A stretch of DNA of 64,000 nucleotides, taken from assembly GCA_003024785.1 (NCBI GenBank), contig PUQB01000429.1, forward strand, positions 124,001 to 188,000, read 5' to 3'. Made by a program: the position numbers and the translations under genes. Source of the DNA: Selaginella tamariscina. Taxonomy: Eukaryota > Streptophyta > Lycopodiopsida > Selaginellales > Selaginellaceae. Of this stretch, positions 1 to 13,425 are shown one piece after another (the stretch's first letter is position 1; the number at the start of each line of letters is the position of its first letter). Below the pieces are notes generated by a model. It did not search any database, was not told the origin of the DNA, and saw only the letters and a list, made by a program, of their open reading frames with translations.

Positions 1-217
1 CTCTCTTCTCTCTCGAGCGCCTGTGTATAAATGCGTATCTGCAATAGGTGCATCGATTGGGGCAGCTACATCCGCAAAAGTCGATTTTTTAGGTCGGATT
101 GCGAAGTGGGGTTCTTCCTTTGTTCCGCCTTTGGGTGCACTCTTTGGTCTGCGATTAGCCGAAGCTTGTGATAAAGCAGGTGCCTCTGTCCCCGTTAAGC
201 TCCTTTGCCAGAGGTAA
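1..217 (+). CDS. Possible partial exon, unassigned
   Basis: An open frame runs from the window edge to a plausible splice donor (AG|gtaaca) at about 212. It would encode roughly 65 residues rich in Ala and Gly. I do not recognise the protein. A second frame is also open over much of the stretch, so the frame is not certain. It could be an upstream exon of the gene that follows, but the phase does not join cleanly to the next candidate exon (about 832-886), so the link is unproven. Confidence 0.2.
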   Translation, partial: SLLSRAPVYKCVSAIGASIGAATSAKVDFLGRIAKWGSSFVPPLGALFGLRLAEACDKAGASVPVKLLCQR

Positions 218-952
218 CAAAATTCGACTTTTTTCCCCTAAATATAAATGTATATCCTAATTTTAGTTTCATATAATTTTAGTTTCCTATAATGTATATA
301 GATGTCATCAAAGTTTTTTTTTTTTCGATAAATCTTTATTATATAAGCCGTAGTTAAGAAGCTATTGCATGTACATATGTCTCTGTCTTATAAAGTTTTG
401 ATTTTCTTCTTACTGTGTTTACTTGCATATATGTGTTTTGATTCCTGGGTATAACATAAACAAACTACATTTGTAACCCGTTCTCAAAAATGAAGTAATG
501 GTTTGTTACTGCACCAGAGGCTTTATATACTTCTGCTTCGTCTCTCTCTCTCTCGATCAATAAGTATGTATAAAATAATTTAGTTGTGTAAATATCTACA
601 CAACAAAATAAGCGTGCGCACACACACCGGAGATTGTGTTTATTTGCTTATTGGAAAGATGTTTTTGATATTATGTATACTTATATTCATTATGATCCCT
701 GTAGTACATGTAATTACAAGCACAAATTTTGCCCAATATAAGTATACATATGTAGTTTCTGGGTCTGTCTGTCTGTCTCTTATTCTCTCTCTCTCCTCTC
801 TCTTCTCTCTCTCTCTCTCTGTATATGTAGCTGAGAAAAGGCAATGTTCTGTTACAGGCATTGAGCCTTGTTTTTCGTGCACAGGTGTGAGTCTATCTTA
901 GAGCCAGGTATAAACTGCAAACCTAGTGAAGGAAAAGGGAGACGAACGGCGT

Positions 953-2635
953 ATGTTTAACTACTGTAGTCACAGAAATCCTGAGCCAAAGTTAGAGACT
1001 AAGTTAAAGTCAACTCCAGTGAGGTCAACGGTTCCAAAGTCGTCCCCTGTCTCCGGTAAGAAGAGGCGTAAAGGTTGGTCGGGTCTTAAGGAGGTTGTAA
1101 ACAACACAAAGCTCCTGACACAGCTTTCACAGGTATATATATATATTAAATATAATGATTATAATCTGTTAAAATTATTAATGAACGACACTAGGATTTG
1201 CATGCAAAATATACTATATGATAGATCGTAAACTCTATGAACTAGAGTACTATTATGTCATAATATGCTCTCCATAGATTGAACTATATATGTATTATAG
1301 TTATTATATTGTAGACGTATATGATTGATGTGATTCCTAGGTCCAAAAGCCAGCACCCAAGAAGAAGAGGAAAATGTCCATGGAAAACGGCCAACACCGG
1401 ATTGAGGAATCCAAGCGGTCGGATGCGTATACGTCCGAGATGGTTATGGTTCAAGACAGCACTTTGATCAATGATGGTAACTATTATTTAATCATATCAA
1501 TTTATAATCTGTTATGATAATAACTACAGAGATGATTATATACTTGCATCTAGTATCACGTAATTGTGCTGTATAATAGAGTAAGCATTGTTCGTCGGCT
1601 CGGACATTGATATTATTGCCTATATATATGAAACTTATGCTGTTCTTTCGTGTGTAGCTGAGAAGGATTCAACTACTGCTGCAGACTTCAAGCTATGTGC
1701 ACTGAGGAAAGTAGCGAACATGGACACGACTATGTCCGAGAATGAAGAACGGACGGGAGAAGTTACTGCAGAGTCCGCCCCGGTAATTGAAACGGTAGTT
1801 GAAGGTCACCAAACTGCCACACCGGTAGTTATTATTGAAGAAGCCGACACTACGGTAGTTCAGTCTGCGACCCAAGTAGTTGAGAATGTTATCCCGGTAG
1901 TTGTCATTGAAGACACTGCAAGCCCGGTAGCTGGTGCCGAAGGGACTGCTACCATTGATAAGACTGTTACCCCAGTACTTGCTGTTGAAGAGACTACTAC
2001 AATGGAAGAAACTGTGGTACGAACGGCCGTGACGGAGACTTTGCCGGAGGCCGTGGTTGTGGAGACCGAAGCTGTTACCTTGGTTAACCACGTGCATACA
2101 AAGACGACTTCCTTGGTGGAAAATGGTAACGAGCATCTTACTCAGAGTCCAGATGGAGCTGGAAGTAAGTATACCATATACATAAGATGTGTTAATGAAT
2201 TAGATATTGGGTTACAAGCATTATATGAATGTGGTTATATAACGTATACAATACTATATTTATGTACTTAGTTGTTGACTCTCTTTATTCGATTAGACGA
2301 GATAGAAAATGGTTCCAAGGAGGATCTAGATGATACTGAGAAGGTAATTGAAGAAAATGACAAGAAGGTAATGGAGGAAGCTAACCTAGTAGAAGAGAGG
2401 AATGATGTAATAAGGCGGTGGAGGAAGTAAGTCCTAAGGATTCCGAAATTTCCGAAATGAAGCTTATCGAAGAGGTTAGTAGTCTTAGATATACATGTTA
2501 TGCTGTTATTGATGTAATCGTCGCACAGGAAACAATGGAAGGAAGGGCTAACAAGGTTGCGGAGGACGAAATCCACATGGAAGAAAACCCCGAGATAGCG
2601 GAAGAAGTAAACGCTAAAGACGAGGGATGTGTATG

Positions 2636-2675
<40 letters not shown>

Positions 2676-4550
2676 CACACACACACAGTGATGTTCCTCC
2701 AGGGTTTGGAAAAGATACCAGAGGATATCCCGTTGTCTACACCAACTGAGATGAAGAATTTGGAGCCAGTTATTGATGCAGGAAAGGAAATGGTTGATGC
2801 TGAGGATATTCAAAAATCTGAGCAGCCTGCTGTCGAGCCTACGGATTCTGAGAAGATGGAACCTGTAAATGCTACGGATTCAAGAGGTAATCCTGTGTGT
2901 GTGCGGATGTGTACTTTAGGACATACTACACTGTAAAACGCATATTATATATAGCCTGTTCGTTTGACATGGGTTGCTAGACTCTGAAAAAGCGGAAGAC
3001 GAGATAATGGAGGATTCTAAAACACTTTACAACCAAGCTAGGTATGACATTGTGCTTCATACACAATATATATACAAATGTATGTACATATATGGTTCTA
3101 ATGTTTTTCATCTTCGGACCGGAAAGTCAAAAGCTGGACACGTCGAAGTCTGATCGCCGGTATGGTCTATTTCATATGATACAAACATTAAGGTATTCAC
3201 CTTTATCTTTTCTTTATAGGCGTAGGTTAGAAGCAAGGAGGTTAGAAACTGCTCGTTATCGTGTAGCTTTAGCCGCGATTAAACAGCAGTCCAAGGTAAG
3301 TTCCGGTGTGTGCGTGCCTCTGCGTGCGAGCGAGCGTGCGTGCGTGCGTGTTTGTGTTTGGATAGTTGTATAATTTCTAACAATAGGTATTTGTCAAGGG
3401 TCGCTTCAAACGGGAAAAGAAGAAATCGAGAGCATTGACTAAGTTGGCAGAAAAGCTGGCAGGGTAAGTCGTTTAGATTTGTCATCATGATATGTTTACC
3501 ATTTTATTAACAACAAAGTACACGCTGTACTTTTATCACGTATATTTAACAGGCAACTGATGCGCTCAAAGGGCTTGCTAGAGTCGAAAAAGACTGCTCT
3601 AAACGAATCGCGTGCAGAAATAGCTTATATGAAAAAGAAACTTTCTTGCTTACCGGTGAGTAAACAAGTATTGTTACATAAGCGTGGCACTCTTTATTCT
3701 TTAATATTTGCATATATATGTATGTTATATTTACCGCTGTCTCTCTCTCTCTTCTAGTTATATGCTGGACTTCATATATTTAATAGACAATTTAATGTAT
3801 ATATACCAAATATAGACCTGAATATTTATGCTGCATTATAGGCTTTGAAGAAACAGATAAAGAAATTCTCAAGCGAGATACATGAGCTTAATGGCACAGT
3901 CAATAAGCTTGTTGGAATGCTGGATGATGTTAAGAACCAGGCAGTTGTTGTAAAACCTGCCGTAGAGCCTGTTACAGGTACTTGACTTACTCAGTATACC
4001 GAGCATTGTCATCATTTTATAATATATTATTTATATTAAAAGTAAACATCTACGGCTTCACATAAATCCTATAAAGTAGTATGTTTCTATTTCTCTGCCA
4101 TGCATTCTGTATGTACGTTTCTTGTGCATTGTGTATACTTATACACATGAGTGTAAACGTATTGTTGTTCGTTTATATCTAATCTAATTCCTTAGGATGA
4201 AATATTCATCCATGTGTGCGTGCGTGCGCGTGTGTGTGGGGGAATATGAGAGAGATGCTTTGCTTGCCAGTATATAATGTTTCTCTTTAAGTATATGCTC
4301 TAATAAGCATATTATCTACGCATGTGGCTATAGTTATTTAACTTAATAATACTAAATTAGATAATACTTATTATTAGTGATTGATGACGATAAAGAACCA
4401 GTTAAGGAAGATGAAGAAGCAGGGGAGGAGAGTGAAGAAGCACCAGTTACGAAAAAGAGCTTCGGAGTGTCCACGTCATCAAAGGCCATTAAAAAGAGGA
4501 AGCACAAGAGTTATAGGGGGTTATGCGAAGTGTATTCCCGTCTCCGATAG
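953..4550 (+). CDS. Acidic/basic nuclear-type protein of unknown function, 13 exons
   Basis: Thirteen exons join in phase: 953-1132, 1341-1476, 1658-2164, 2297-2474, 2529-2630, 2703-2886, 2981-3041, 3127-3159, 3220-3295, 3387-3463, 3553-3655, 3842-3977 and 4378-4550, ending in TAG, about 648 residues. I do not recognise the family. Exon 2 encodes a classical nuclear localisation signal (PKKKRK). Exon 3 encodes a Val/Thr/Glu stretch with a loose repeat of the type TPVV-EE. Later exons are Glu/Lys-rich and the last third (exons 9-12) is a basic, probably coiled-coil segment. Exon 4 needs one extra base near 2412 (in 'aataagg') to stay open and to phase with exon 5; this may be a sequencing error. 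The true start may lie upstream, since an acceptor-like site precedes 926. Inference: a nuclear, perhaps chromatin- or nucleolus-associated, protein. Confidence 0.6.
2637..2688 (+). repeat. (TC)n(AC)n compound microsatellite in an intron
   Basis: A TC run passes directly into an AC run just after the splice donor of exon 5 of the preceding gene. The same compound order recurs in many introns of this window (for example 34260, 37757, 43577, 45440, 47025, 47786) and in intergenic DNA at 51671. Confidence 0.9.
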
Positions 4551-5750
4551 TGAAGATCGGACGGCACTGGAGGGCGATGTAAACGGGATTCAGCAGCATC
4601 GGATGACACTTTTTGAGTATGTATAGTTGCGGAAATAAACCTTTCATTCATTGAATATATGTGCAATGTATGCGCGTATATATGTAATTAATGCGTGTTG
4701 ATTGGGAAGAATATTCTTATATTTTTAGCATTTAAATTAGCAAAATTGCACACACACACACACATATATATATAATGAATGCCCGATTAGATAAAATTAA
4801 TTTTGTTATACTAAAAATATATGATAATTTAATTGTGTGATCTTTAAATTTTGTATGAGAAAAATAATTATAGATACTGACGGAATTCGTTTTAAAATAT
4901 ATTTTATTTTGATTTTAAATTGTTTAATTTGAAAGGGTGAGTTCGCTACAAATTTATTTGATTGACTAAGCTATATTATATTATTATTATATACCTATAT
5001 AAAATTCATGCATAACAATAATATGGAATCTTGATTACCATTGTAAAGTTTCTTTAAAGGAAATGTTGAAAGAGCAAATATATATTTCCAATGTCAGATA
5101 TATTCAGCTACAAAAACCCTGATTATATACAGAAGACTTCCTAGCACGTGGTATACATGCTACACGTGGTGCTGACACATGGGACCAGATCATCACCCAT
5201 GTGTCACTACGCATGTGTATATACACATGCGTATATACAGTATTTTAATGTATATATTTAAAATGTTTTATAATTTAATTTTTTGAACATCCTTCAGTCA
5301 AATAAAATTTTACTTAACTAAGATTGTGTTATAGTCTCTGTGTGTCTATATAAGATTGTCAGTATTTAAATATTAATTTTATAATAAACAATGCTATAAT
5401 TTAAAATTTGACGTATTGTCATAAAGTGTATTCAAACTTTTCTTCTTATTAAACTATACTTTATTAAATATATAGTTTATTATTAACTAACTTTATTATA
5501 ACATTAAGTTCTTTTAGTAAAGGTAGAACTCCTGTAGAAGTAAAAAGATATTTAATATCAATTTTATACATGAACTACACATATGTTATATTATATACAC
5601 ATGTATATGTAAAGAAAATAAAATAACACTTATCTATTTTATGAAATAATTAATAGTGTGGTAAATATTAATCCTTATATTAATATTCAAAGAACTATAA
5701 ATAACCATTTCATACTAACATGTAACTTATTTGAATAACTATTATGTTAT
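4551..5750. other. AT-rich intergenic stretch with small palindromes
   Basis: I see no gene here. Two dyad structures stand out. An inverted repeat has 10-bp arms (GACACATGGG at 5174-5183 and its complement at 5196-5205). A perfect 24-bp palindrome lies at 5209-5232, centred on GTATAC. Two CACGTGG motifs lie just upstream (about 5135-5167). A near copy of the palindrome occurs at about 54443-54470. Confidence 0.6.
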
Positions 5751-5753
5751 TTT

Positions 5754-6600
5754 TTAAAATTTATGTACATATTTAAGACTTTTACATAAGAAATTTTTTA
5801 TTGTGTTGACCAATTCATCAATTTTTATAATATATGCAAAATCATTCACAATTTTGTAAGCCAAGTTGATGTGATGTGCCATGTAATATATCCTAACTAT
5901 ATAAGGTGCTAGCATTTCATTTTTTCTATCTTGCATCACACAATATTTATCCAATCCTATCTAAACCAGCTTTTTTAAAATATATTCTATGCTTAGGTTC
6001 AAAAACTTAATAAAACCTTTATAATTGAAAGAATATTTACAAATGTACCTCTTTTCTTAAGATGTTTAACAACATAGTGTGTTGTAAGGCATACCCAACT
6101 ATTATTATTTCTAGTTATAATTTTATTTAAAGATAAAGCAAAGAACTTAAAGTTTTTTATAATTTGCTCATTAATGGTTTAAGCAAACTCCCAGCTAATG
6201 CATACAAACCAATGTGTGCTTGAGGATTTATGTGGTGTTACTTCATAATTAAGTAGGGTAGTTTAGAAAATAGTTTGAAATAAAATAAATATATCATAAT
6301 TTAATTAATAATTATTTATAATAAAAGACTATAAGCTAAGTGCATATCTCATCTTAAGTTAAACTTCTTTTTAATAATCAAATATTAATAATTAAAATTT
6401 TTTAAATTTATTAGTTATTAAACCAAATACTTATCTTATTTTAAGGTGAACTAATTTATTTGCCACATGATTGTTTTTAATTTGTTTACCATGTTGGTAA
6501 ATCTCTTAATATTTTTATTGCTTTGAGCATTTTCTTCTACACTCATCTCATATCTCTCTTAGAATTTAGCATGTAAACATTGAGTACTATTTTTATTTGC
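5754..6600 (-). pseudogene. Remnant of a DNA-transposase-like gene (hAT-like?)
   Basis: On the minus strand a 66-codon frame (5954-5754) contains AHHINLAYKIVND followed by IDELVNTIKNFL. This resembles the 'cxaHrxnLxxq...iexllxslyxyf' block of hAT / TTF-type transposases. Further minus-strand pieces up to about 6480 look like the preceding part of such a protein but carry several stops. The retrotransposon starting at 6608 interrupts it. The assignment rests on recalled motif shape only, so confidence is low. It could instead be unrelated AT-rich coding debris. Confidence 0.3.
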
Positions 6601-6607
6601 ATCACGC

Positions 6608-7515
6608 TATCATAGTTTTTACTATGACTCGACCCTTTACTTTGGGGTTTGACTGTTGTTACCTATTGGATTACCTTAGATGTAGAAGAAACAGGCCCGC
6701 ATAGTGCACTTGGGTATATAGTGATGATCCGGTTGGGTGTCGTTAGGTATTTGTAAGAAACTTTAGGCGAAGCTAGCACTTCCATTTAGAAAACTCTCTC
6801 AAAGTATAACTTGTCAAAATAAGGGTTAGGGACACCCCTAGGGTTGACTTAACCCCACCTAAACCCCCCTTAGGGGTTAGGTTAGGACAACTCATTTTCT
6901 CTAAGGGCTGGCATTTCCGTGTCAGCCCACTTACTCATGTAGGAAAATAGGGGGGGGGAGGCTCCGTCACATAAATAAGGTAGTATATGTAATGAGCTTT
7001 TATGGGTTTAAAAGAGAGCTCGTTAACCTCCTATCAGTACAAGCTAAGCTTGTGTCGTCAAGGCGCAACCCTCTGTTATGCTGCCCTAACTTCCACACGA
7101 CAGGGGTATGTCCCATCTTTGGGTTAGACTATCCTTATCGTTGGCAGGATCACGCCTTTGTGATGGGGTACGTTACTTCCAAGGAGCTAGTCAGATTCCC
7201 TTGGCCCAAAAACCTACTTGCACGCTCAAAAGGCAATGCCCAAGTTCACATTCCGCAAAATTAGTGGTTGAGGCCTTGCTCTGGCCGCCTCAACCATGCC
7301 AAGCTAGGAACGATACCTGTAGCTTGGCTAGTCCGAGTGTCCTGATTCACAAGGTGAGCCTCGTTTGTGGACTTGGTCAGCTAGGGGCTTAAGTTCCTAA
7401 AGGTTAGGTTCCTAATATGGGTTACTTTACTAGATTCTGTGGGGTTTCCAGAGAGGGGATTCCATGTTTGGCACATGGCAAGCCGCCTTTGTGGCACCAG
7501 GTAAAAACTCTGACA
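6608..7515 (+). repeat. Left LTR of the chromovirus
   Basis: The 908-bp repeat begins with a changed terminus (TATCATAG against TGTCATAG in the right LTR) and ends in ...CTGACA. It contains a G-run near 6950 and a stretch at 6822-6890 rich in AGGGGTTAGG-like words. It is homologous to the right LTR and, in reverse orientation, to the longer solo LTR at 15433-17186. Confidence 0.92.
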
Positions 7516-7530
7516 ATTGGTATCAGAGCA
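7516..7530 (+). other. Primer-binding site of the chromovirus
   Basis: ATTGGTATCAGAGC directly follows the left LTR. TGGTATCAGAGC is the usual plant retroelement site complementary to the 3' end of initiator tRNA-Met. Confidence 0.88.
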
Positions 7531-7649
7531 AGTTCTCTGCAATTAGTAGGACTGCCTTAAGTCATAGGGTGTTCCAGATAACTCATAATTCTTAATATAC
7601 TCTATCATTTTTGGTTGACATGTCTATATTCTGCGCAGAGAGTTTGATC

Positions 7650-10600
7650 CTATGAGTTGTCAAACTTCGGAGAACACTTGCTCAGTGAGTTGGCGTGAGA
7701 TTCTAGGTATGTCCGAAAGTCTTATGCTAGTTCAAGCTGATGTGTGTGGGTGTATAACATGTGCAGGGTGTTTCCAACTTCACATTGGGATATATTCCAA
7801 GCATATTCACCGAGTGTTGAAACTAGGGTTCAATACGATGAACAAAAGAAAGCAACCAAAGCCTGAGGCAGAGAGGGCTGTCGTAAAGGCTCAAAATAAG
7901 GAGATGGATGAAGCTGATCCAGGTTTACACCCTAAAGTTAGTCAACAACCTGGTTGGCAAGAAATAATGATGGATGCCCTAAACAAACTTCAAGGGGATG
8001 TTTTAGGGTTAAATAACCGAATCGATAATGTTGCCGTTTGGATTTCGACGAATACTACAGTGCCAGATGTTCCACAACCAGACACACAGAAAAAGAAGAA
8101 GAAGCATGACTCAAAGTCAGGTTCCTCTGAATCAGATTCTTCGATGGAAGTAGGTGGTGGAGGTCCCAGTAAATTGAAACTGGTAAAGCCTTCGGATTTC
8201 ATGGGTTCAAAGGATTACAAGGTTTTGGATGACTGGTTGTATGATATAGAAAGTTATTTCGAGGCTGCAAAGATAAAAAAGGTTGCATGTGCCAAGCAGT
8301 TTCTTAAAAGAGAAGCTATGTCTTGGTGGCAGATTGTTGAAGGTGAACATGGATACCGAAATAGTTGGAAACACATGAAAAAGAAGATAAAAAGCAGTAT
8401 ATGCCGGATGATCTCGATTTGCGATTGCGTGCTAATCTGGCACTTTGTCAACAGGGAGTTCGGGGAAGTCCAATGGACCACGTTTATTGATTCGAAAGTG
8501 TACGGTGATTGGTGCCAAATATGAGTGATGATGAAGCTCGAAGTTGCTTCATAACTAGCTTGAATGAGAAGACACAAAAGGAAATTTTAAGGTACAAGCT
8601 AACAAGCTATCAGGAATGTCGAGAGGCAGCTCAAAAGGTTGCTTATGGCATGTTGTTAAAAGACTTGTTCAAAGGGGAGGAAGTAAAACCTAAATCGAGG
8701 AGGTTTCCTCCAAAGTCTAGGTTCAGAAGGTTTGATAGGTGACCAGATCAACCACCATCGAATTAAAATGCAAGTCCCTTTGTCGGTAGTTCTAAGTTTT
8801 CGGATACATTAAGATCCATCGGATCTCGAAAACCGTTAGCATTACCACCACCTCAACAGGCCAAGAGCTCAGCTTCAAAGTCTGCTCCCTCGCAATCCAC
8901 AGGTAGGGTTCTGACATGTTATAATTGTAACAAGCATGGTCATGTCACTAAACAATGTCAAGCACCCTCACAATAGTCGGGTCAAGGCAATGGTAAAAGA
9001 AGAAGTTATTGAACCAGAAATGTTTAAAGATCCAGAAGATGGGTCAAAAGAGGTAATGTTGTGTTAGACATAACCTGCCTTATTCATTATTTAAGACAAA
9101 ACTGACTCTTTGTTATATTTGACAGGAAGGATACGAGGGGACCGAGTCTGAATGATGATCAATACTGGAGCAACATACAACTTCATATCGACTAGTCTAG
9201 CTCGTCAATTGAATTTGGATGTGATAAAGATGTGTGAAATAAAGATCAATTTTGGCAAAGGTTCTCAAAATACTAATAATATAACAAGGGTAGTTCCCTG
9301 TTCAAATCAAAGGTTGGAAGGTTAAGCTAGACTTAGTTGTCTTAAATATGACGGGGTTTGACTTTATTTTGGGTATGGAATGGTTCCATAAACATGTAAT
9401 TAAAATGAGAGGTTCCAGAGATAATCGAATTAGAAAAACAATGTTCAAAATGGAAATGCTAACTGATAAAGATTGGAATCTTATGTTTCTTACCTTAACT
9501 CAGTTGCGTAAGGCGGTTAGACATCGAGAATGTGTATTTCTTGTAATGGTTTTGGAAACTGTTGGAGTCAAAATAGGAAATGGTTAAGAATCTGTTCCTG
9601 AACCTATTTTGGAAGTCTTGAACAAGTTTAAGGACATGTTGACGAAAGACTTGCTGCTCGAGCTACCTCCACGTCAAGCTGTGGACCACAAGATAGAGAT
9701 TTTGCCAGGTTCGTCTGCTTTTCGAACGCGTTATGGATCATTTGAGTTTCTAGTCTTGCCATTCGGGTTGTGAAATGCTCCAGCAACTTTTTGCACAATG
9801 ATGGATGATGTGTTTAAAGACTATTTAAACGAGATCGTGGGGTGTATATTGATGACATTCTGGTTTTCAGTTTGACAATTGAGGAACATGTGGAACACTT
9901 AAAAAGTGTTTCAGGTTGATAGAGAACCAGTTGTATGCTAAAGAAAGCAAATGTGCATTTGGTCAAACCAAATGAATTTCTTGGGACACTTGATCTCAGG
10001 TGGGGAGTTGCCATGGATCCAAAGAAAATTCAAGCTATTACCGAGTGGATGACTTTAAAAGATGTGCATGAAGTTAGATCATTTCTTGGACTAACAGGTA
10101 TTACCAAAGATTCATAAAGGGTTACTCAAAATAGCGGCCCCATTGACAGATCTTACAAAGAACATTCCATGGCATTGGACTCCAAGTGCCAATGTGCATC
10201 AAAACTCAAAGAGGCTATCTCTTTTGAGCCATTTTGCAGTTGCCCATCTTTGAAGATCCCTTTGAAGTAGAATGTGACGCTTCCGACTTTGCAATTGGTG
10301 TATTGCAAGAAAGACATCCAGTGTCCTTTTTTTTGAAGAAGTTGATGCTGCGCAAACTCGATGGCCTACTCACGAAAAGGAGATGTATGCTATTGTTGCT
10401 TCCTTGGAGTATTGGCGTCATTATCTTCCAAGTCATGGCACTGTGGTTTGGACAGATAGTGTAACTCTAAGGTATTTTAAACGCAGCCGAAGCTATCACC
10501 AAAGTATGCTAGATGGCAGCAGAAGTTGGCACGATTTCAGCTGAAATCAGACATAAGGCGGGAAAGGACAATGTGGTAGCTGATGCACTCAGTAGGAAGG

Positions 10601-12124
10601 GTCATCTTCGTATTATGTCAGCACCCATGTCAACTTTGGTGGATGAATTTGTGACGGCGTATCCTCAGGACAAGTTTGCTAAGGAGGCTTTGAGCCTGGT
10701 GGCAAAGAGGAAACAAGTTCATCAATTACGAAGAGATGGTAATATTCCAGCAGGAATAGAAAGTCGAATGGATGCACTCAAACAGGCATTTTGCAGTACG
10801 AGATGGAGTTCTTTATTATAAAGAAAAAGACTCTATGTTCCAGAAGGGACATGGAGGGAGAGGCTGTTAAAGAGCATCAACGTTCCTTTGGCAGGACATG
10901 GTGGAAGGCATAAGACGTTGGCTTTGTTGAAACAGGGATTCTATTGGCCGGTATGATAGACATGTTGCCAAGTATGTCAAGACATGCCCACATGTCAACA
11001 AGTGAAGAATCGATCGCAAAAACGAGCTGGGAAGTTGCAATGTATACCGATTCCAGAGCGGCCATTTCAAAGTGTTACTTTGGACTTTATCATGGGATTG
11101 CCAAAATCTTGTGGTTAATGCCTCATGGTGGTAGTCGATCGATTTTCAAAGGTTGCTCATTTCATTCCAACTGTAGAGACAGTGAATGCAAAACAAGCAG
11201 CAAAGTTGTTCTTCCACGAAGTCGTAAGAGTGCGCGGGCTACCGGAAACGATGATCTCAGATCGGGATCCTCGATTTACGGCAAGTTTTGGGGAACGTTG
11301 TTTAAGCAGTTTGGTACGATGCTGAATTTAGTACAGCTACCATCCGCAAACTGATGGTCAACGGAGAGGGTGAACCGACAAGTCGAGGACTATCTCAGAT
11401 GCTATGTTCAAGGTGATCAACTTGATTGGGCTGAACACTTGGATATGGCTGAGATATGTTACAATAACTCGACACACACTGCAATCGGATGTAGCCCGAT
11501 GGAAGTGTTAACTGGGAATAAGGGTGGTATTCCTCAGAGTATGGTGTTACCGAAAGACGATAGCAATCGAGTTCCATCTAGCAGAGAGTTCACAAATTGT
11601 ATCGAACATGGGAAGCTGCTCGTCAAGCGATGGCTGCAGCACAGGAAAGGTATCGTCAGCAGTACGATAAGCATCGGCGGGATGTAGAGTATCAGGTTGG
11701 GGATATGGTATTGTTGAGTACCAAAAACCTGAAGGTTCCAATGACTCTTTCGAGGAAGTTTCTATCGCACTACATAGGTCCATACAAGGTGGTGAAGCAA
11801 GTAGGGAAAGTGGCTTATGAGTTGGATCTTCCTCCAGAGTTGGGAACAATACACAATGTGTTTCATGTCAATTTGCTCGAGCCATTCCACAAAGATGAGA
11901 AACATCCGCAAAGATATGAAAACTTACGTCCGCCCCCTGAGCTGGTTCATGAAGGTACGGAGTACGAAGTCGAATCCATATTGGGCAAAAGGAAGGTTTA
12001 TGGACCGCGAAAACGTAAGTTTGAGTATCTCGTCAAATGGAAAGGCTATCCGGCGTGCGAATCGACATGGGAACCATTGGATGGATTGGTGAATGAGTTT
12101 GAGGCAAGGTCTCAAACTAATTAA
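7650..12124 (+). pseudogene. gag-pol region of the chromovirus (fossil)
   Basis: Parts in order: a gag capsid-like region at about 7840-8740, a CCHC zinc knuckle at about 8918-8965, a protease/reverse transcriptase region at about 9130-10130, RNase H at about 10200-10630, an integrase region at about 10800-11600, and a chromodomain at about 11960-12100 with the typical YLVKWKGYP core. It is broken in many places and none of the proteins looks functional. Confidence 0.85.
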
Positions 12125-12487
12125 GGAATAAAGTTATTTCTTCTTAACCTAGGGGCCGACAGACAACATTAACTAGAGGCCTCCGATATAAATTCTAGTT
12201 AACTAAAAGAAATTAACTAACTTGTTGTCTGTGTCGGGTGACAGACTTTGCAGACGTGCAAAAGGTCTCCAAATGACTTCTTGTCGCAGGTGGTACCTCC
12301 GGCAGCTGAGTTCTCACTCAGTGAACGACGGTTCTGAAGTATTTGGCTTCGCGTAATGCAAGGGGGGTAATAAAACTTGTGAACTTTTTGCTGACTCCGC
12401 ATAGAGTGATTAGCGTTAGTTTTCAGTTAATTTTTCCTAACCTAGTCTAGTCTTGGAGTTAGACGTCAACGAGGACGTTGACATTTT

Positions 12488-12502
12488 CAAAGGCGGGGAG
12501 TG
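12488..12502 (+). other. Polypurine tract of the chromovirus
   Basis: The purine-rich run AAAGGCGGGGAGTG lies immediately before the right LTR start (TGTCATAG), where plus-strand priming is expected in this family. Confidence 0.8.
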
Positions 12503-13420
12503 TGTCATAGTTTTTACTATGACTCGACCCTTTACTTTGGGGTTTGACTGTTGTTACCTACTGGATTATGTGACGAACCCTAGATGTAGAAGAAACAGGC
12601 CCGCATAGTGCACTTGGGTATCTAGTGATGGTCCGGCCGGGTGTCGTTAGGTATTTGCAAGAAACTCTAGGCGAAGCTAGCACTTCCATTTAGAGAACCC
12701 TCCCCCCATTTTGACGTTCCAGGTTAGGGTTTTTGCAAATTATAGCTTGTCAAAAGGGTTAGGGACACCCCTAGGGTTGACCTAACCCTGCTCTAACCCC
12801 CCCTAGGGGTTAGGTTTAGGATTAGGTTAGGACAACCATTTTCTAAGGGTGGCATTTCCGTGCCAACCCACTTACTCATGTAGGAAAACAAGGGGGGGAG
12901 TGAGGCTTCCTGGGTTCAAAAGAGAGCTTGTTAACCTCCTACTAGTGCAAGCTAAGCTTGTGTCCTCAAGGCGCAACCCTTTGTTATGCCGCCTTAACTT
13001 CTAGACGACAGGGGTACGTCTCACCTTTGGGTTAAACTATCCTTATCGTTGGCAGGATCATGCCTTTGTGACGGGGTACATTACTTCCAAAGAGTTAGTC
13101 AGATTCTTTAGCCCGAAAACCTATTTGCATGCTCAAAAGGCATTGCCCGAGTTCACGTTCCACAAAACTATGGTTGAGGCCTTGCTTTGACCGCCTCAAC
13201 CACGCCAAGCTAGGAACGATACCTGTAGCTTGGCTAGTCCGCATGTCCTGATTCACAAGGTGAGCCTTGTTCATGGACTTGGTCGGCTAGGGCTTAAGTT
13301 CCTAAAGGTTGGGTTCCTAATACGGGTTACTTTACAGATTCTGTGGGGTTTTCAAAAAAGGGGATTCTAGGGTTGGCACCTGGCAAGCTGCCTTTGTGGC
13401 ACTAGGTAAAAACTCTAACA
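12503..13420 (+). repeat. Right LTR of the chromovirus
   Basis: The 918-bp repeat begins TGTCATAG and ends CTCTAACA. It is followed by the second copy of the CACGC target-site duplication. It aligns with the left LTR along its whole length with many substitutions and a few indels. Confidence 0.93.
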
Positions 13421-13425
13421 CACGC

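Larger units (their letters stand above)
6608..13420 (+). mobile_element. Broken Ty3/gypsy chromovirus retrotransposon
   Basis: This is a full-length LTR element on the plus strand: left LTR, primer-binding site, gag-pol region, polypurine tract, right LTR. A 5-bp target-site duplication CACGC flanks it (6603-6607 and 13421-13425). The order gag, protease, reverse transcriptase, RNase H, integrase, then a C-terminal chromodomain identifies the chromovirus branch of Ty3/gypsy. The coding region is broken at many places (of the order of ten or more), so it is a fossil. The LTRs are clearly diverged by substitutions and small indels, so insertion is not recent. It appears to have landed inside an older DNA-transposon remnant. 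Confidence 0.92.

Noticed and set aside
6822-6890. Telomere-like TTAGGG words
   Set aside because: They are part of the LTR (same words in the right LTR), irregular and not a tandem telomeric array.
6992-7392. Open frames of 90 codons in 6992-7392 and at 16412-17393 and 63534-63830
   Set aside because: They lie within LTRs of the chromovirus family and recur only because the LTRs are repeated.
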